DNA of 64,000 bases. It comes from Astragalus membranaceus (lineage: Eukaryota > Streptophyta > Magnoliopsida > Fabales > Fabaceae). Position 1 is the first letter of the stretch. Every line of letters starts with the position of its first letter. Of the stretch, positions 21,451 to 34,990 are shown piece after piece. The stretch is from the NCBI GenBank assembly GCA_039519185.1, contig CM076848.1:35638849-35702848 (forward strand), written 5' to 3'. The notes under the pieces were generated by a model, which was given only the letters and a program-made list of their open reading frames with translations, did not search any database and was not told where the DNA came from. The position numbers and the translations under genes are program-made.

Positions 21451-24400
21451 ATGGGGGACGCCGCAGGAAAAGATTTGGAATGCCAGAAGACTATGGATGG
21501 GAAGGCGAGTAAAACGAATGGTTTAGAGAAGGAAATTCCTTCATGTTGTTTGAAAGCTTTGGCTTCAGTCCCCGAGTCTGAAGCAAAATGTCATTCCACG
21601 GTTGTTTCTGGATGGTTCTCAGCATCTCATACTATCTCTGGTCATTATCAACTATTTTATTTTGTGTATTCGTCAAATAGTTATGACTTCTCGACTCAAA
21701 AAATCACCATTCATTATTTTCTTCCACTACAGGAAAATCTGGGAAATCTGGGGAAGTTGTCTATTTCAACAATCCTATGTGGCCAGGTGTGTGTTTTTTT
21801 ATACATATGCTGTTGTCTATGCTGCATGTATGAAATTGGAGTGAGAACTTTTCTTTCTATCTGCTGTTTGATAACTGAAATTGCAAAGCTTCCTTCTAAA
21901 AGATGATTATTTCTTCTTCCGAAGGCTTTTATGATTATTATGAACTTCAGATACCATTGGGCCTTCACAGAGAAAGCTGAATGGGGGAAATACAAAATTT
22001 CTTGTATGACATTGAAAATTAATGTTTGGTGTCGCAGCATTGAACCTCTTTTTCTATGCGTGTTAAACCTTTTAGAAAAACATCCATTTTTCTATTTACT
22101 TAGAAAATCCTTTATTCCGTCTTCTCCTTTCTGTACTACAAGTCATGCCTATAGACATTTATAGAAAGCTCTCACTTTCCTAGTTAAGTAAGCATATTTT
22201 TTAGTGTATGATGATGGCTGATTGGTATAGTGTGTATCTATCATTAGGGGAAGCCCATTCAATCAAAGTAGAAAAGATCTTGTTCAAGGAAAAGTCAGAC
22301 TACCAAGAGGTCGTGGTTTTCGAGGTTTGGCATCTTCTTGTAACGTTCTTAAATTTTACATATAAGTTAGAAGTGATTAACACTTATCTTTTTTTTTTTG
22401 GCAGTCATCAACATATGGGAAGGTTCTTGTACTTGATGGAATTGTTCAGTTGACTGAGAAGGATGAATGTGCTTACCAGGAGATGATAGCTCATCTTCCC
22501 CTTTGTTCAATTCAGTCCCCCAAAACTGTAAAGTCTTTTGTCTAAATGAGCATTGCATTAGACCTCAATTTATACCATGTCTCTTTGTTGAACATAATAA
22601 TAAATATCATTGGTTTCAATTTGAAAAATTCATTTATTTATATCATATCAAAAAGGGAAAAATTGCAGCAGTTAACTGCGTACCTCATTTGATATTCAGC
22701 AGTTTGGAAGTTGCTTCTTCCTGTTAGATTATTTAATATTTGTGGCAATGCTATGATCTTGATATGCTTGTTGATTGTGGCACCTAATTCCCATGGTCTC
22801 ATCTACATGGAGGAAAGCATTTAAGACATACTAACATTTGAATATGATTGAGTTCATTTAACCTTTTTTTATGCTTATCCCCTTTCTTTTTTCATTTTCT
22901 GCTAAATGATTCTTTTGTTAATTCAGGTTTTAGTTGTTGGCGGCGGAGATGGTGGGGTTCTAAGGGAGGTATCTCGCCATAGCTCTGTGGAGCATATTGA
23001 TATTTGTGAGATAGATAAGATGGTTATTGATGTAAGTTTATGGCATACTTTAATATAACCGATTTCATTAATGAGATGAACTTATTGGAATGGTTATTTT
23101 GTAGGTTTCTAGGAAATTTTTTCCTGAGTTAGCTGTTGGATTTGATGATCCTCGTGTACACCTGCATGTTGGTGATGGTATATATATGTTTCTGTCATGC
23201 TAGTCTCATTTAAAGTTTGTTGTTAAGTTGTCAACTCCGACTTTAAATTTACTGCAGACTTTTAAGGTTATGTAAAGCATCTTTGCTTGATCTTTTTTTG
23301 CAGCTGTTGAATTTCTTAGATGTTCTCCTGATGGGAAATATGATGCCATAATTGTTGATTCCTCAGATCCCGTAGGTGAGTCATTTCGATTTAAAATAGT
23401 ACATTCAATATATTATTGGAATTTACACTAAGCAGAACATGTTGTTTCAAAATGAAAAAACATTGTTTTGAGGAGAAACTATAGTTTTTTTTTCAGGGAT
23501 AAGGATATTCTGTACATGGTGTTTAGCCTTCACTTATGAAAATATTTTAGGGTCAACTTTAGGGCTTGTGTATATTGCGTAAACATTTTTTTTTATTCCA
23601 TGATCTCATTGTTAATTGCAAAACTTCCCCTTGTTTTCACTTTATTTCCCGTTTGAAAAATTTGTGAAAATGGGAAAACAATTTTTTGTTGTTGTCAATT
23701 TGCATTATTTGCTGCACATATCTTTGAAAACGAGAAATAGAGTGATAACAATTAACAAGGACTGTTTTACAATTAAAATTTTAAAGTGAAAGCTGGAAAT
23801 GAAAACAAAAAAAAAACTTTTCTAAGGGTAACCAGCCTAAACTTTGTCATTGACTGGTATGATGATTGACTATCTTCGACTGCATTATATACAATTCTGA
23901 TTTGAATTCTATTGAAGCATCGTTGTCCATTATATTGTTTTGTTGGCTGGTATAATGATTGACTATCTATATCTACTTCCACATTACATAAAGCTTCATT
24001 TCCTGTAATTTTCTGCATTTTTTGTTAAATTGTTTACATTGAACTATCCACTAAACTATTGATAGACCACATACTAGTTATATTGGAAGATTTATTTAGC
24101 AGATTAAGATTAATCCATTGTTGGTTAATATTATCAACAACTCACAAGATCACTTTTGTAATTTAGGTCCTGCCCAGGAACTTGTAGAGAAACCATTTTT
24201 TGAGACAATAGCCAAGGCATTAAGGCCTGGTGGAGTTCTTTGTAATATGGCAGAAAGCATGTGGCTTCACACACACCTTATTCAAGACATGATTTCCATT
24301 TGTCGAGAAACATTCAAAGGTTCTGTACATTATGCATGGGCAAGTGTTCCGACATATCCAAGGTAGTTACGCAATTCAATTTTCTGGTATATAGTATTTT

Positions 24401-25421
24401 GTTCTACTTTAAAATTCCTTTGAATTTGTTTTTAAGTTTTTTCTATTTCCCGTGTCGTTTGTTTCTACATGGTGTAAGAGTAAGAGTAGTTTTTATTACC
24501 GTTATATACTTACACCTATTGAAGTGGATCCCACTGATGTGGGCCTACTACAATTGTGGGAATGAAAATATGTTGGTGTGATGCTGGAAATATTCTTAGG
24601 AAGCAAGACCCTTTCTTTTTCTACTCTTAATAAAAATGTTACAAATATGTATAATTGGTGTATGGATTCTGGTACCTATCAGTGTCATATCATATTGCAG
24701 TAGTGCGTTTCAAGGTTTAGCAGTAGGTTTTCACATTACCTTAACTTGAGGATTGACTTTGGTATGATTGTTGTATTTTTGGCTTAGGAAAACCAATATT
24801 TTTACTTGCCTTAGATTTACTATTTTGATATGGGATTGCCTTGACAAATTCTAAATCCCATATCAAAATAGTAAATCTGTTATTTTCCACTTAAGAAACA
24901 TGATTGCCCTTTTGGTTTATCTTGATAATATTGGTGATTGTGTTGCTTATTCCTCTCTTTCTCGACATGCAGTGGTATAATAGGATTTGTGTTATGCTCA
25001 ACAGAGGGGCCACATGTTGATTTTGTGAATCCCATCAATCCCATTGAAAAGTTAGAAGGTGCAGATAGGCACAAAAGAAAACTTAGATTCTATAACTCAG
25101 AGGTAAGTATATGGTCCATACATCTTCTATTTATTGGATTGAATGATCTATTTTCTCTTGCAACAAAATAAGGCCTTTAAGGGTGAATATTGGAACTATA
25201 TGTGGTAGCAAAAGCTTGTAGCTTATTTTGTTCTTCTCATCTAAGTTCTGCACTGGTTGTCAATGCTCTGTATATTGTGATGAAATGCTTAATTCTTTTC
25301 ATCTGAGTTCTTGTCTTTCACGCAAGAAAGATCTCACGACCCTTTTCTTATGCAGATGCATTCAGCTGCTTTTGCATTGCCTGCATTTCTTAAGAGGGGG
25401 GTGAGCTTGCTCCGAGCGTAA
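21451..25421 (+). CDS. SPMS: Spermine synthase, complete, ten coding exons
   Basis: Transfers an aminopropyl group from decarboxylated S-adenosylmethionine to spermidine to make spermine, in the cytosol. Exons are 21451-21640, 21733-21786, 22248-22324, 22405-22527, 22927-23031, 23105-23177, 23304-23375, 24167-24362, 24973-25102 and 25356-25421. They join without frame breaks into 361 residues, all with GT-AG borders. Visible motifs are YFNNPMWPGEAHS (substrate entry), GGGDGG at about 153-158 (nucleotide-binding loop), DICEIDKMV, DSSDP at about 226-230 (catalytic Asp), GPAQELVEKPFF and YAWASVPTYPSG. The N-terminal extension with CQKTMDGKA and IPSCCLKA, and the YAWAS form of the late motif, favour spermine over spermidine synthase. 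Thermospermine synthase is less likely. The start is the first ATG of the exon and matches family length. Confidence 0.93.
24813..24878. repeat. Perfect 25-bp inverted repeat in spermine synthase intron 8
   Basis: Arms 24813-24837 and 24854-24878 are exact reverse complements around a 16-bp loop. The RNA would form a stable hairpin in the pre-mRNA. There is no coding content. Confidence 0.9.
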
Positions 25422-26741
25422 CTGAACATGTCGGCATTTGTAGCCTCGAAATGATCAATTTTGACTTCGTTGTCCTACAGAGAAGTCTTGTGACGTTAAT
25501 GAACCACTAGTCATTTGGGTAAATAGACCAGTGTGTGAGAATTAGGAAGCTGGTGTGATTATTTATGTCCTCCAATTCTGTTTGTGAAGCCCGTTTAGCT
25601 TTGTTGAACTCTGTGGTCTTGGATGTCCAAGTCTCTATTTTACCATATTAACCCTATTTTAGTTGCTTTTACACTTGAAAGCACGCAATACCAATTATAA
25701 TGTATTGACATAATTTGCCACATGAGTATGCATTTTAAGAAATTTGATATCGCATTGAAATTTGAAACTGTGTTTACATGGCTCCTGTGAAGTTTACCGG
25801 AAATATGGGACAATAATCATGAATGAGAATTTGATTGAGCTTCCGGTGCCAAAATACCTCTGTTTGGATTGTTAGTTGCTTGTTGTCCAAACTTTTGTTT
25901 TGGGGTTGTGATTCGTAACATTTGAAGATGGAAGGAATAAAACTTGTCCAAACTCTTGTTTTGGATTACCAAGTATTGTTTCGAAGGTGAGTATAAAAAC
26001 TATGTTTGTTTTGGGCAAAAGAAGTATAAGAGTAAGCTAGTAGCAGATAAATTTACAGTTTTATTTACTATAAATAAATGATAATAGACAAGTTACTTAT
26101 CATATTTACAGTGACTAATAAAATTAGCTTTTTAACTAACTTAAAAACATGAAAGAATAAATAAAAGATTATAAGAGGATATATTTATATTTACTTTTTA
26201 TTTATTTTATTGAAACAAATGAAGTGATACGGTAGTGATTTGTAATATAGATCTATTTTTGTTTTATAGATCAAAATATATTTTTTGTTATTTAATGAAG
26301 AATAAATAACACATTTAGCTAAAAACATAAGGAACAAAAAAGAGAGTAATAACTTATAATGTCCCATTATCTAATGGTGATTGATTTATTTTTTTTTGGC
26401 TATAGACGAAGTGACAAATACCACTTGAAACTCGCAATTTCATCGTTTGTTAGTTGAGGTAGGCCTTACAAATAAGAGTGGTCGACTTTATTTTGATTAT
26501 ATGTAAGCTCGAGTCAAATTTATTTGTTTTTTTTGACCAAAAGCTCGAGTCAGAATTATTGTTAGCTATTGGATGAGACTTGACATTACCGTATTTATTG
26601 AATGAGACTCGACAAACATTGCATACATATGTCTTTTTTTGGTATTAAACGAGGGCTACGCCCCAATGAAACAGGAAAAAACTAAACACGCACGATGGAC
26701 TCTGCTCAAGATAAATCAAAGGCGCTGTATGTAGCAAGGCC
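25422..26741. other. 3' region of spermine synthase and intergenic sequence
   Basis: The first 300-500 bp are probably 3' untranslated sequence. The rest is AT-rich, with no supported gene. Confidence 0.5.
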
Positions 26742-26758
26742 AACTACTGCATACGTAT

Positions 26759-26943
26759 TTTTTTTGGTTTCCCAAGATATCCTCCCCGGCGACTGGGGAG
26801 ACTAATCCTTCGAGGTACTGGAGTTCATTTAAGGGCTGACCTCTTCCAAGCGATGTCTCCATATACACTGACCAGGGATTGAACCCCTGGCCAAATACTT
26901 AAGGGGCCCAAACAACTTACCACTTGTGTCACACCCACTTGGT
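26759..26943 (-). mobile_element. tRNA-derived SINE, minus strand, full length
   Basis: Flanked by a 17-bp target duplication AACTRCTGCATACGTAT (one mismatch) at 26742-26758 and 26944-26960. On - it has an A-box-like TGACACAAGTGGTAAG, a B-box GGGGTTCAATCCC and an A-rich tail. Its 3' half (GGATTAGTC...GGGGAGGATA) resembles that of the family B SINE at 5850. Confidence 0.87.
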
Positions 26944-26960
26944 AACTGCTGCATACGTAT

Positions 26961-27458
26961 GTCTTTACATAAAATTTATTTTTTTGTATTAAGTTAGATA
27001 AACGACTGACAATAGAGTAAACAGCAATTCAGCAGACTGGTTGAGTCAAAAAAAAACGCAAACTGCTTGAAGTTGCTACATTTACACTATTTCACCCTCG
27101 TACAGATTGGACATTTAGACATATCACTTCCATCAACCATCACGAAGGGCAAAAAGCCAAAAAGTTTAAAGTAAAAAATAAATAATTAACGAAAAAATTG
27201 TCTGTGGCAAATGACAATCATATACTTAAATGCTCACCAAAAAGACATGCTTGTATATACAACTTCGTAATTGTTATTTTTATATACACATTTTATATCT
27301 TACACTAACTTAAACAATAAAATAAATAAATAAATGAAATGACATTTTGGTCTTTTTTTTGACGATACATTTTGGTCTTCTATCAAAAGTTCACGTCATT
27401 TTAATTTTTCAATTCTGTCAAATCCTTTCCTATCTAACATCCATATCCAATGATCAAA
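26961..27458. other. Between SINE and CNGC stop, no gene
   Basis: AT-rich. It probably includes the 3' untranslated region of the CNGC gene, which runs leftward from 27459. Confidence 0.5.
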
Positions 27459-29693
27459 CTATTGTTCTTCATCAGTAAAATCAGGTTCAGCAGGCTTCTG
27501 AAGCAGCATGGGTGGTAGTCTCTCTGGCACTCTTGTCTTCCTTGTGCCATTTCTACGTATAGCTCTAAGTGCATTAGCAGCAAATCTTGAAGCATATATT
27601 GTAGCACCAAGACTAGGTGAGCTACCACCTGCTTTAGCCAATGCATCTTGCAACCTATTCTCCTCTTCCTTGAGCGACTCTTCAAGCTTCTTTTTAGTAT
27701 AGCGTCTCCAGGCTGCTTGTATGAAGCATGCAGCCCATGTTCGCCATTGTTGTGAGTAGAATCTGAAAGTATGCCGAAGCTGCTTACTGTGAAGGCGCCG
27801 GAATTGAGATGCAACAAACTTTAAGTCTTCAGCTTTTAGAGCGAAGGCTTCTACTTCTAAAAGAGTTTGAACAGTTCTGGTTGAAATGGGGAGGTTAGAT
27901 GATGAATGAGGATCTAATGCCCAATTTAGAAGCTCCTCCCCACAGAAGTCACCAGCCTTGAGGAATTCTGAGTTGAAGAAGCCTGTTCTTCCACCATTTG
28001 TTGTCACAGTCAATAACTTGCCTCGCATTATGAAGAGCATCTCATCAACGGGGTCTCCTTCCCGGACAATGCAGCTTTCTTTCGTGTAAAGCACAGGTTT
28101 GAGACGGTCACACACTGCATCCAATAGTTGCTCATCCATTTTCTCAAAGATTGGCACCTTGAAGTTCATTCAAGAGTAAAAAAAACAAGTTAATATTATA
28201 TGGAAAATCAACTATAGCTACAAAGCTTCCAATAGTCCTAATGATTGGTTTACTTTTCAAAAATCAATCAGAATGCCTTTTTTGATAAACCTAAATAATT
28301 TGAATTATCAATTGGTCCTTTCATCAGGAGAAATGACACACATGCACAACCTAATTTTAGAGTAACTTGAACGTAATTGTGTTTATCATCGCTCAGAGCA
28401 ATTCAATTACAAAAGAATAAAGAAGCTTTATGACTACCAATGAAAAACATGAACAAAATACATTCAAAGAGTTCAAACGTGGCCCACAGAAGCAGAAATT
28501 CAGAAATTTTCGTAAAACCGACAATTCTATTACTCTTGGATATTCATTCTATTATTGTTCACCAACCAAAACAAAACATAGATAGACTAATACAGGACAA
28601 GTAAATTTTCATTTTGAGGGACCTGCTAAGCATTATGGAAAGATGTGTTCAGCAAAGAAATTCACAACTCCAATAATACAATTGAAAAACAAATGAGGAG
28701 GAAACTTACCCTCCTCAGCAAAGCCAAGCAAAGATGACGCTTAATGTCCCTTCTTAAATCCTTGGGAAGATTACGAATCAAATTGTCTTCATCAACACCT
28801 CTGGTTTCTTGCCATTTGTATTGCTCATGTCGTCTGATTCTCTCTCTCAAGCTGTCAGGGAGTAATCGATGAGACATCCACTGTTCTGCATCTCTCCTTT
28901 TAACTCTCATCTCCTCCAATCTTGTTGTAGTCGACTGCAAGTATGTCTGTTTCACAAAAAAGAGTATAATGGATCAAATAATAGAAGAAAATATCCTCAC
29001 AACAGAATGATCAGGTATCACACTATTTCCCAAGCAAAAATGTCAAAATAAACGACTAAGGAACATGACTGCATTGAAAATATAATAGGAAAAAATAATC
29101 AGATAATGTTTGTGGAAGAAGAAGATCATTAGAAACATTTGTTTGCATGCATATGACACCTACCTGTAGGGAATGACAATAACTTAATAAACAAGAATTG
29201 ACATGGTTCACCTTTCAGGCAACACTTGCCTGGCCAAGGTAATCAACATCAGTCGAAAAAAAAGAACAAGTGAGTGCATTTGTTCTTAGAAGGAACTAAA
29301 AAATAAGACTCTACTACGACCACAGGTCATAAAATCTACAATAACCTATACTACCCCTGGACAGCCCCAGAAATAGAAATCTACAAAAGTTGCTTTCCAC
29401 TCCCAAAAAAGATATATCAGAAGTATATACTGCACATTCCCAATGTAACTGTAACTGTAAGTGCTCTAATACAAAAGTTGATATGGGTTGTTCTATTTCG
29501 TGAGAAAGTTTCCCAAAGTGAATATCTATATCAACTAGCAGCAAACAAATTTATAGTCAGAAAGACATAAAACCTGCTATCATTAGCAAAAAAGGGACAG
29601 ATCTTGGGAGGAAGATGTAGTATTGGTAACCAGTTTTTTCCAAAATCAACAGATATTACCAGCCAATTTTATTGTCTCATTAAAAGACACTGA

Positions 29694-29760
<67 letters not shown>

Positions 29761-32700
29761 CGACACCAACCTGCATGTTTCCAATGAGGAATGCAAATAA
29801 TACCAAGCCAGCTATCGAAATGAAAATTGCAAAGCATATTTCCCAAACATAGGTACTTGTTGCCAGGTTCTGACCAAGAGAACTGCAATAAAAGGGATTC
29901 CCCCAAAGAGAATGAGGGAATTTTTACAATATGTCAGATAATATCTTGGAAAGAATATTAAAAATCAAAATTAAAAAATACAAGTGTGTTGTTTCATGAC
30001 ATGCAAAAAATACTCGAAATTGGAATGTAAAATTCCCATACTGGGATGTACTCGTGTTTTCCTTACTACTACCTCCGTCCCATTTTATAAGTAGTCCCAA
30101 ATTGATTGTTGTTTTACATTTTCAAGGAAGCATTTAATATTATTTTCCACTCATGCCCTTCCTAATTATGACAACTTTTTACTTTTTAACAAATGATTCA
30201 CATTTATCTATGTAGAGAGATAAAGGGTTAAATGGTAAATTAGACAACACTTTTTATAAAATCTAGACTACTAATCATTTTTCTTAATGGGTGTGCCAAA
30301 ACCTTAAACTACTTATAAAATGGGACTGAGGTAGTATTCATTATCACGTTAAAGTGTCGAATCTTATATTCTCAAGAATTCTTAGAATTTGGCTTAACAC
30401 CTAACCCAACCCCAAAAAAACGGCTTGTAAGCTGAGCACAATCCAAGCCTTATACCTTTTAGAGCATATATCTAGGTGATATGGGACTAACGCACACCCT
30501 CACAGTCAACACAGTGAGCTACAATAAAGTCAGCCCAAAGTTGTCATAACTAAGGTGCCTATGGGAGGACCAAAATTAATGTGGCATCCAACCCAAAGCT
30601 ATGGGCCTGAAGCGTGGACAATAAATGTGATCCAACAATAGATATTGGATTGGCTCTGATATTGTTTTAGAATTTGGGCTTAAGGCCTAACTTAATGCCA
30701 CAAAACTAGCTTGTATGGGGAGGTTAGTTCAAGCCTTACAAGTTACAAGCACTACTTAGGTCATAACTCTGGTGATGTGGGACTAAACACCCCCTCTCAC
30801 CCAGCACCACAATGAAGGCAGCCTAAATTTGCAACAATTAAGGCGGCTAGGGTGGACCATAATTAAGGTCGCTTTCCAACAGGAATAGAATTTATTTTAA
30901 AACTCAACTAACTACAACTTTTCATTTCCACCTCATTTTACCACTTTATATTTTTTATTTTTGAACTAAATAAATCTTGAAACATTCCTAGAAAATAGGA
31001 ATATTAAATACAGACCTAACATACATGTGAATTGTACCTAGGAACAATATTCCTAGTAATAGTGTTCCCAAGCACAACATTTTGATTGAAACAAACACCC
31101 CCTGTTGATATGAACATACACTACTCCGAAATTGACACTTGAGCGACATACCCCTGAAACTCTCACCTCATTGAGACACTAAATAAGTCCAAAACTTAAG
31201 CCAGAGCTATTTTCCACTTCTTAGCACCAAATCTGACTATCTAACATATACATGTTTTATTTTATATAATATTTATCATTGAGAATAATCACCATTAAAA
31301 CTACAAGAAAAATAGAGACAATAGAATCAGACATGACAAATGTACTCACTATTTGCCATTTTTATCTAAAGACATTGTCCCAAACTACCCCTAAGAAACA
31401 TGTGCAATTCATAGACAAAAACAACTGGAGTCTAAAGGAAACATGCACATGTTGAGCATCACACAAATTGATAGGGAGAATACTGTAAACCAATGGCTGT
31501 CAGTAAACAAAAGAATTATGATAAACAGTTCTACTTCTACACTATGAAGCATGCAGACATATGGAATCCAGGCACAGTTTCAGGTTCCTTGCATGACGTT
31601 CGTAGTTCGCATTAACTTAGTTTAGGAGCCACCAAAATGATAATACATTGCAAAATATGGTTACTTCATAGTGTAAAAACTAATAGCACGTACTAAAAAA
31701 GAGTCAATGAAGCAAACCTCAAATTTCTTAGGCCCCACCAAAAACAATAAAAGAACTTCTGTGGAAAATCTGTTGATTCCACAACCCCAGATTGAAGGGC
31801 GTCTAGGAAAATCCCAAAATTAAAAAGTGTTGCATTTGGACTCTGTACAGGGCATGAAGCATTCAAGAATTTTGAAAGTGCACCCAAACCATGATGATCA
31901 TCACAATACATATCCGCCTTGTTACAGATGATATTTTTACGGCATGCATTTTGCCAGCACGTAGTTTCTCTTTCTATAGAAAACAGGTACCAAAAGGCAC
32001 CAATAACCTATGAACAATAAGTGAATCAGCAAATAGAAAGATATGCAGATGATATTATTTTGAATTTTCATTAGTAAATTTTCATTAAAGCAATTATACC
32101 TAAATATGCTAAACAACATAAAATGATGTGGATCTGAGAGTTTAAAGCAACAATATACATAGAGATGTAAGAAGTATGACACAACTAAACCAAATATTTC
32201 TGTAGTGTTGCATAGCATCAGATACAAATGCCCAATGTGTGTGTGTGTCAAACGGAAGGGTCCAACAAAGGCACGCCTCCTTTAATTTTAAGTGTCTACT
32301 TCACAGCGACCTTCGGCAACATTCTAATTAGAAGATAGAGAGTGCACATGATTATCAAACATCGACTTTAGTCACTGGAAATTAGCAGCTCTAGACATCT
32401 AAAATGTGTCATATTTCAATTCATACTAAAATCATGTTTTGTATCAAGTCAAAATAAAAGGTCTGAAATATCAATTTTGCAACCAACTTAAACACAAACT
32501 CCCCCCTCCCAACAATAGAATTTACAAAAGATTAGCCTCATATAATTCATGATATAGACATCCTGCATTTATTAATTTTACCCAATATTCCAATACGGCA
32601 TCAAGTAATCTACATCTCAGTTATGAAACTATCTTCAGTTCTTCACAGAGATCATAAATCGGTTGTTGTCTACATGATCGCCACAAGGGAAAATATCTGA

Positions 32701-34224
32701 GCCTAAAAAAATTTACTTGTTTAATCTGGTGATCAGGGAAAACTAAATTTAGTAGTAGATAAAATAAAACCATAATACATTCAACATAGACACTTGAAAG
32801 CATGTGGAATGGAGTTTTTTGAAAATAAAATAAAATAAAGAACCAGTGAACTCATAATTCATAAATACAAAGGAAAAAATAATGCATATAGTAGAAGTCC
32901 ATATAACTGAAACAGATTTCATTAATACACATAAGAAAAAAGAAAACTGCAGCGTAAACATACATGACTTGCGAGCATGTAGAGAAACAGATTGAATGCA
33001 GCGCCAGCCCAAGCTGTTTCAGTGAGAATGCCTGAAGTCCTTGTAACTTCTTTATATAATGGAACTATTCGTATAAACCGTGGCAAATATTGGAAGCAGA
33101 CAATAAATTTCAGCAAATTTTTTGTATTCAGTGATTTAGAGCCTCTCAACTTCGGTATTACAATCAGAATCACCACCTAGCAATGTAGGAGCAAATTTTG
33201 AGTCAAACTAAGCTTACCAAATGAATCCAATCATATAAATTTTTTTAATCTAAGCCCATGAATCAGTCCCCTAGTTACGATATATGTTATGAGTGTGTCT
33301 ACATCTCTTGATACTGGACTTTAATACAATCACTTGATAAATTAACGACACAAAATTTTTCCATACCTGTGGAAGGGGAAGCACAGCAAGAATGTCAATT
33401 AAGAAGTATGATGACAGATATCTCTTTGCTATTTCCCAAGCATCCTCAACCAAAACACCTCTTCCAAATACTCGAGAAGAGGGAGCAATGAATCCAGTTC
33501 GAAATTGGAAAATTATATGGATAATATAAAATATGTCAGAAAAAGACCTTAAAACAGTTGCCGTAGTTTCCATTTTTTTGTCCCGTGAAAGACATTTTTT
33601 ATCATCATCAATCACAGGGACATAGAAGAGCAAAGGATCTATCGATACCGCAATAAGACACGACAAGACGAATATTTTGTTCCACTTTTGAAGAAAAGGA
33701 CCCTGCGGATCAAGAATTTTCTTTCTCGAACTAAAACATCTAGCAAGGAAACTGGTCTGTGGGAAAGATTTGAATGGTTTAGTAATTCCCATTATCCTCT
33801 CAGAACTAGATTCCAAGCCCCTCTTAAACTTGTTGGAAACTGATTTTAGCATAGTTCTAATTCTCCCCGGGCGCGTTACATGAATTCCAGGAGAACTGAT
33901 CTCAAAACCCTTGTCTGAATTCCAATCCTGAAATCTGAAGATCATACAAATAACCATTAGAGGAAGCTATCTCCAGACATACAATTGCTGCTTAGGTAAT
34001 AAAACTTGTGATGTTAATAGGGTAACAGGCTGAAAATATGAAAGCATAGTGGCTCTAAGTCTAGCAGTCTCAAATCTCAATGGCAAGCAAAAAAAGAGTT
34101 GCTTCCATTGACAACTAAAATGTTTCTCAAATACTATATATAACATCAACATCAGAGAGAGTAAATAAAGGAATGTTATGTAGCATTAAACTAACCTAAC
34201 AAATTTATCTTGCTGAAAATTCAT
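27459..34224 (-). CDS. Cyclic nucleotide-gated ion channel (group I, CNGC1-like), seven coding exons
   Basis: Plasma-membrane cation/calcium channel gated by cyclic nucleotides and calmodulin. Exons on - are 34224-34196, 33934-33367, 33176-32964, 32007-31718, 29882-29771, 28946-28710 and 28157-27459. They join in frame into 715 residues, the usual family length. The start MNFQQDKFVRFQDWNSDKGF is typical of group I. In order: basic N-terminus, S1-S4 (exons 2-3, with IVCFQYLPRFIRIVPLYKE as S4), a Cys-rich S5-pore loop, the selectivity triplet GQN at about 370-372, S6 ending FAFLIGNMQ, the C-linker, the nucleotide-binding domain with cassette GDFCGEELLNWAL at about 552-564, and an IQ motif (FIQAAWRRYTKK, about 628-638) for calmodulin. 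The first intron starts GTTAGG rather than the common GTAAGT. Intron 4 holds a Stowaway MITE, and intron 5 a microsatellite. Confidence 0.94.
29692..29758. repeat. (TA)n(GA)n compound microsatellite in CNGC intron 5
   Basis: About 11 TA units followed by about 22 GA units, between exons 5 and 6. Likely polymorphic. Confidence 0.95.
30069..30334. mobile_element. Stowaway-type MITE in CNGC intron 4
   Basis: Ends CTACCTCCGTCCCATTTTAT and its near-perfect inverted copy (one mismatch in the first 27), flanked by the dinucleotide TA. It is 266 bp long and non-coding. Such elements are moved by Tc1/mariner transposases. Confidence 0.88.
30370..30885. repeat. Two diverged ~210-bp direct repeats in CNGC intron 4
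   Basis: TTAGAATTTGGCTTAACACC...GGTGATATGGGACTAA (from 30380) recurs as TTAGAATTTGGGCTTAAGGCC...GGTGATGTGGGACTAA (from about 30668). Both copies hold ACGGCTTGTA/CTAGCTTGTA and a CACCC-rich stretch. The type is common in plant genomes; the element class was not identified. Confidence 0.65.
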
Positions 34225-34990
34225 GATTGTGGGCTTGTTGCCAAATTCAAATGCAAAGCAGAGAAGATGAATCCTTGTGATGTAAATCTCTCAGAAAACA
34301 GTGAGCTTCTCCATAAACCTCAATTTCTCCTCACAGCCTACAACAAGACGAAAGAGACTTTCAGAATTAGTAGTATTAAATTGAATTAAAATAGTTGTCC
34401 AAACAACTAGCCACATATTGCGCCGAGATAAGGGACGTGACAACAATCAACAGCACAAATTCAGAAAACGAAATTGAAAATTTCAAGAAAATCAGAAATA
34501 CTACAGTTCCCCCCAAATTTCAACAGCATAAGGTTAATCAATCACGAATGAAATTCGAAACTATGGGTGTATCGTATTGTATTATATGAACAACCATGAT
34601 TAATGTTGAAAACAAAATAGTAAACAAAGAATAGAATAATAATATGAAGAAAAGAAGGAGAAGAGTGAGAAAGTCAAAGGCGGGGAACAGTAAACATTAC
34701 ATTATTTGTTTTGCATATAGGATTGGCAATTTGGTGATGAAATATGAAAAGCAGAGATGAGATATCATATAATTGTGAAGACAGGAGAGGACACCTTGGC
34801 TAGGAGTTGGAGTTGAAACACAGAAAGAAGAAGAAGAAGAAGAAGAAGAAGAAAGTTCGCGGAAAGCGGCCAATATTTACAGACAGACAGCGACGGAGAA
34901 AGAGAGAGAAAGTAAGCGTTGCGGTTGAATTGATGAATGATAGAAGAGTCAGTCATAGACATTAGAGAGAGAGAGAGAGAGTTTACTCAT
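34225..34990 (-). promoter_or_regulatory. CNGC 5' leader and upstream region (inferred)
   Basis: Sequence upstream of the CNGC start includes a (GAA)n tract at 34826-34853 (CTT on the transcribed strand) and a GA tract at 34964-34981, common in plant leaders. Transcription start and any leader intron cannot be placed by eye. Confidence 0.35.

Noticed and set aside
21451..25421. Spermidine synthase instead of spermine synthase
   Set aside because: The N-terminal CQKTMDGKA region and the YAWASVPTYP form fit spermine synthase better; not fully excluded.
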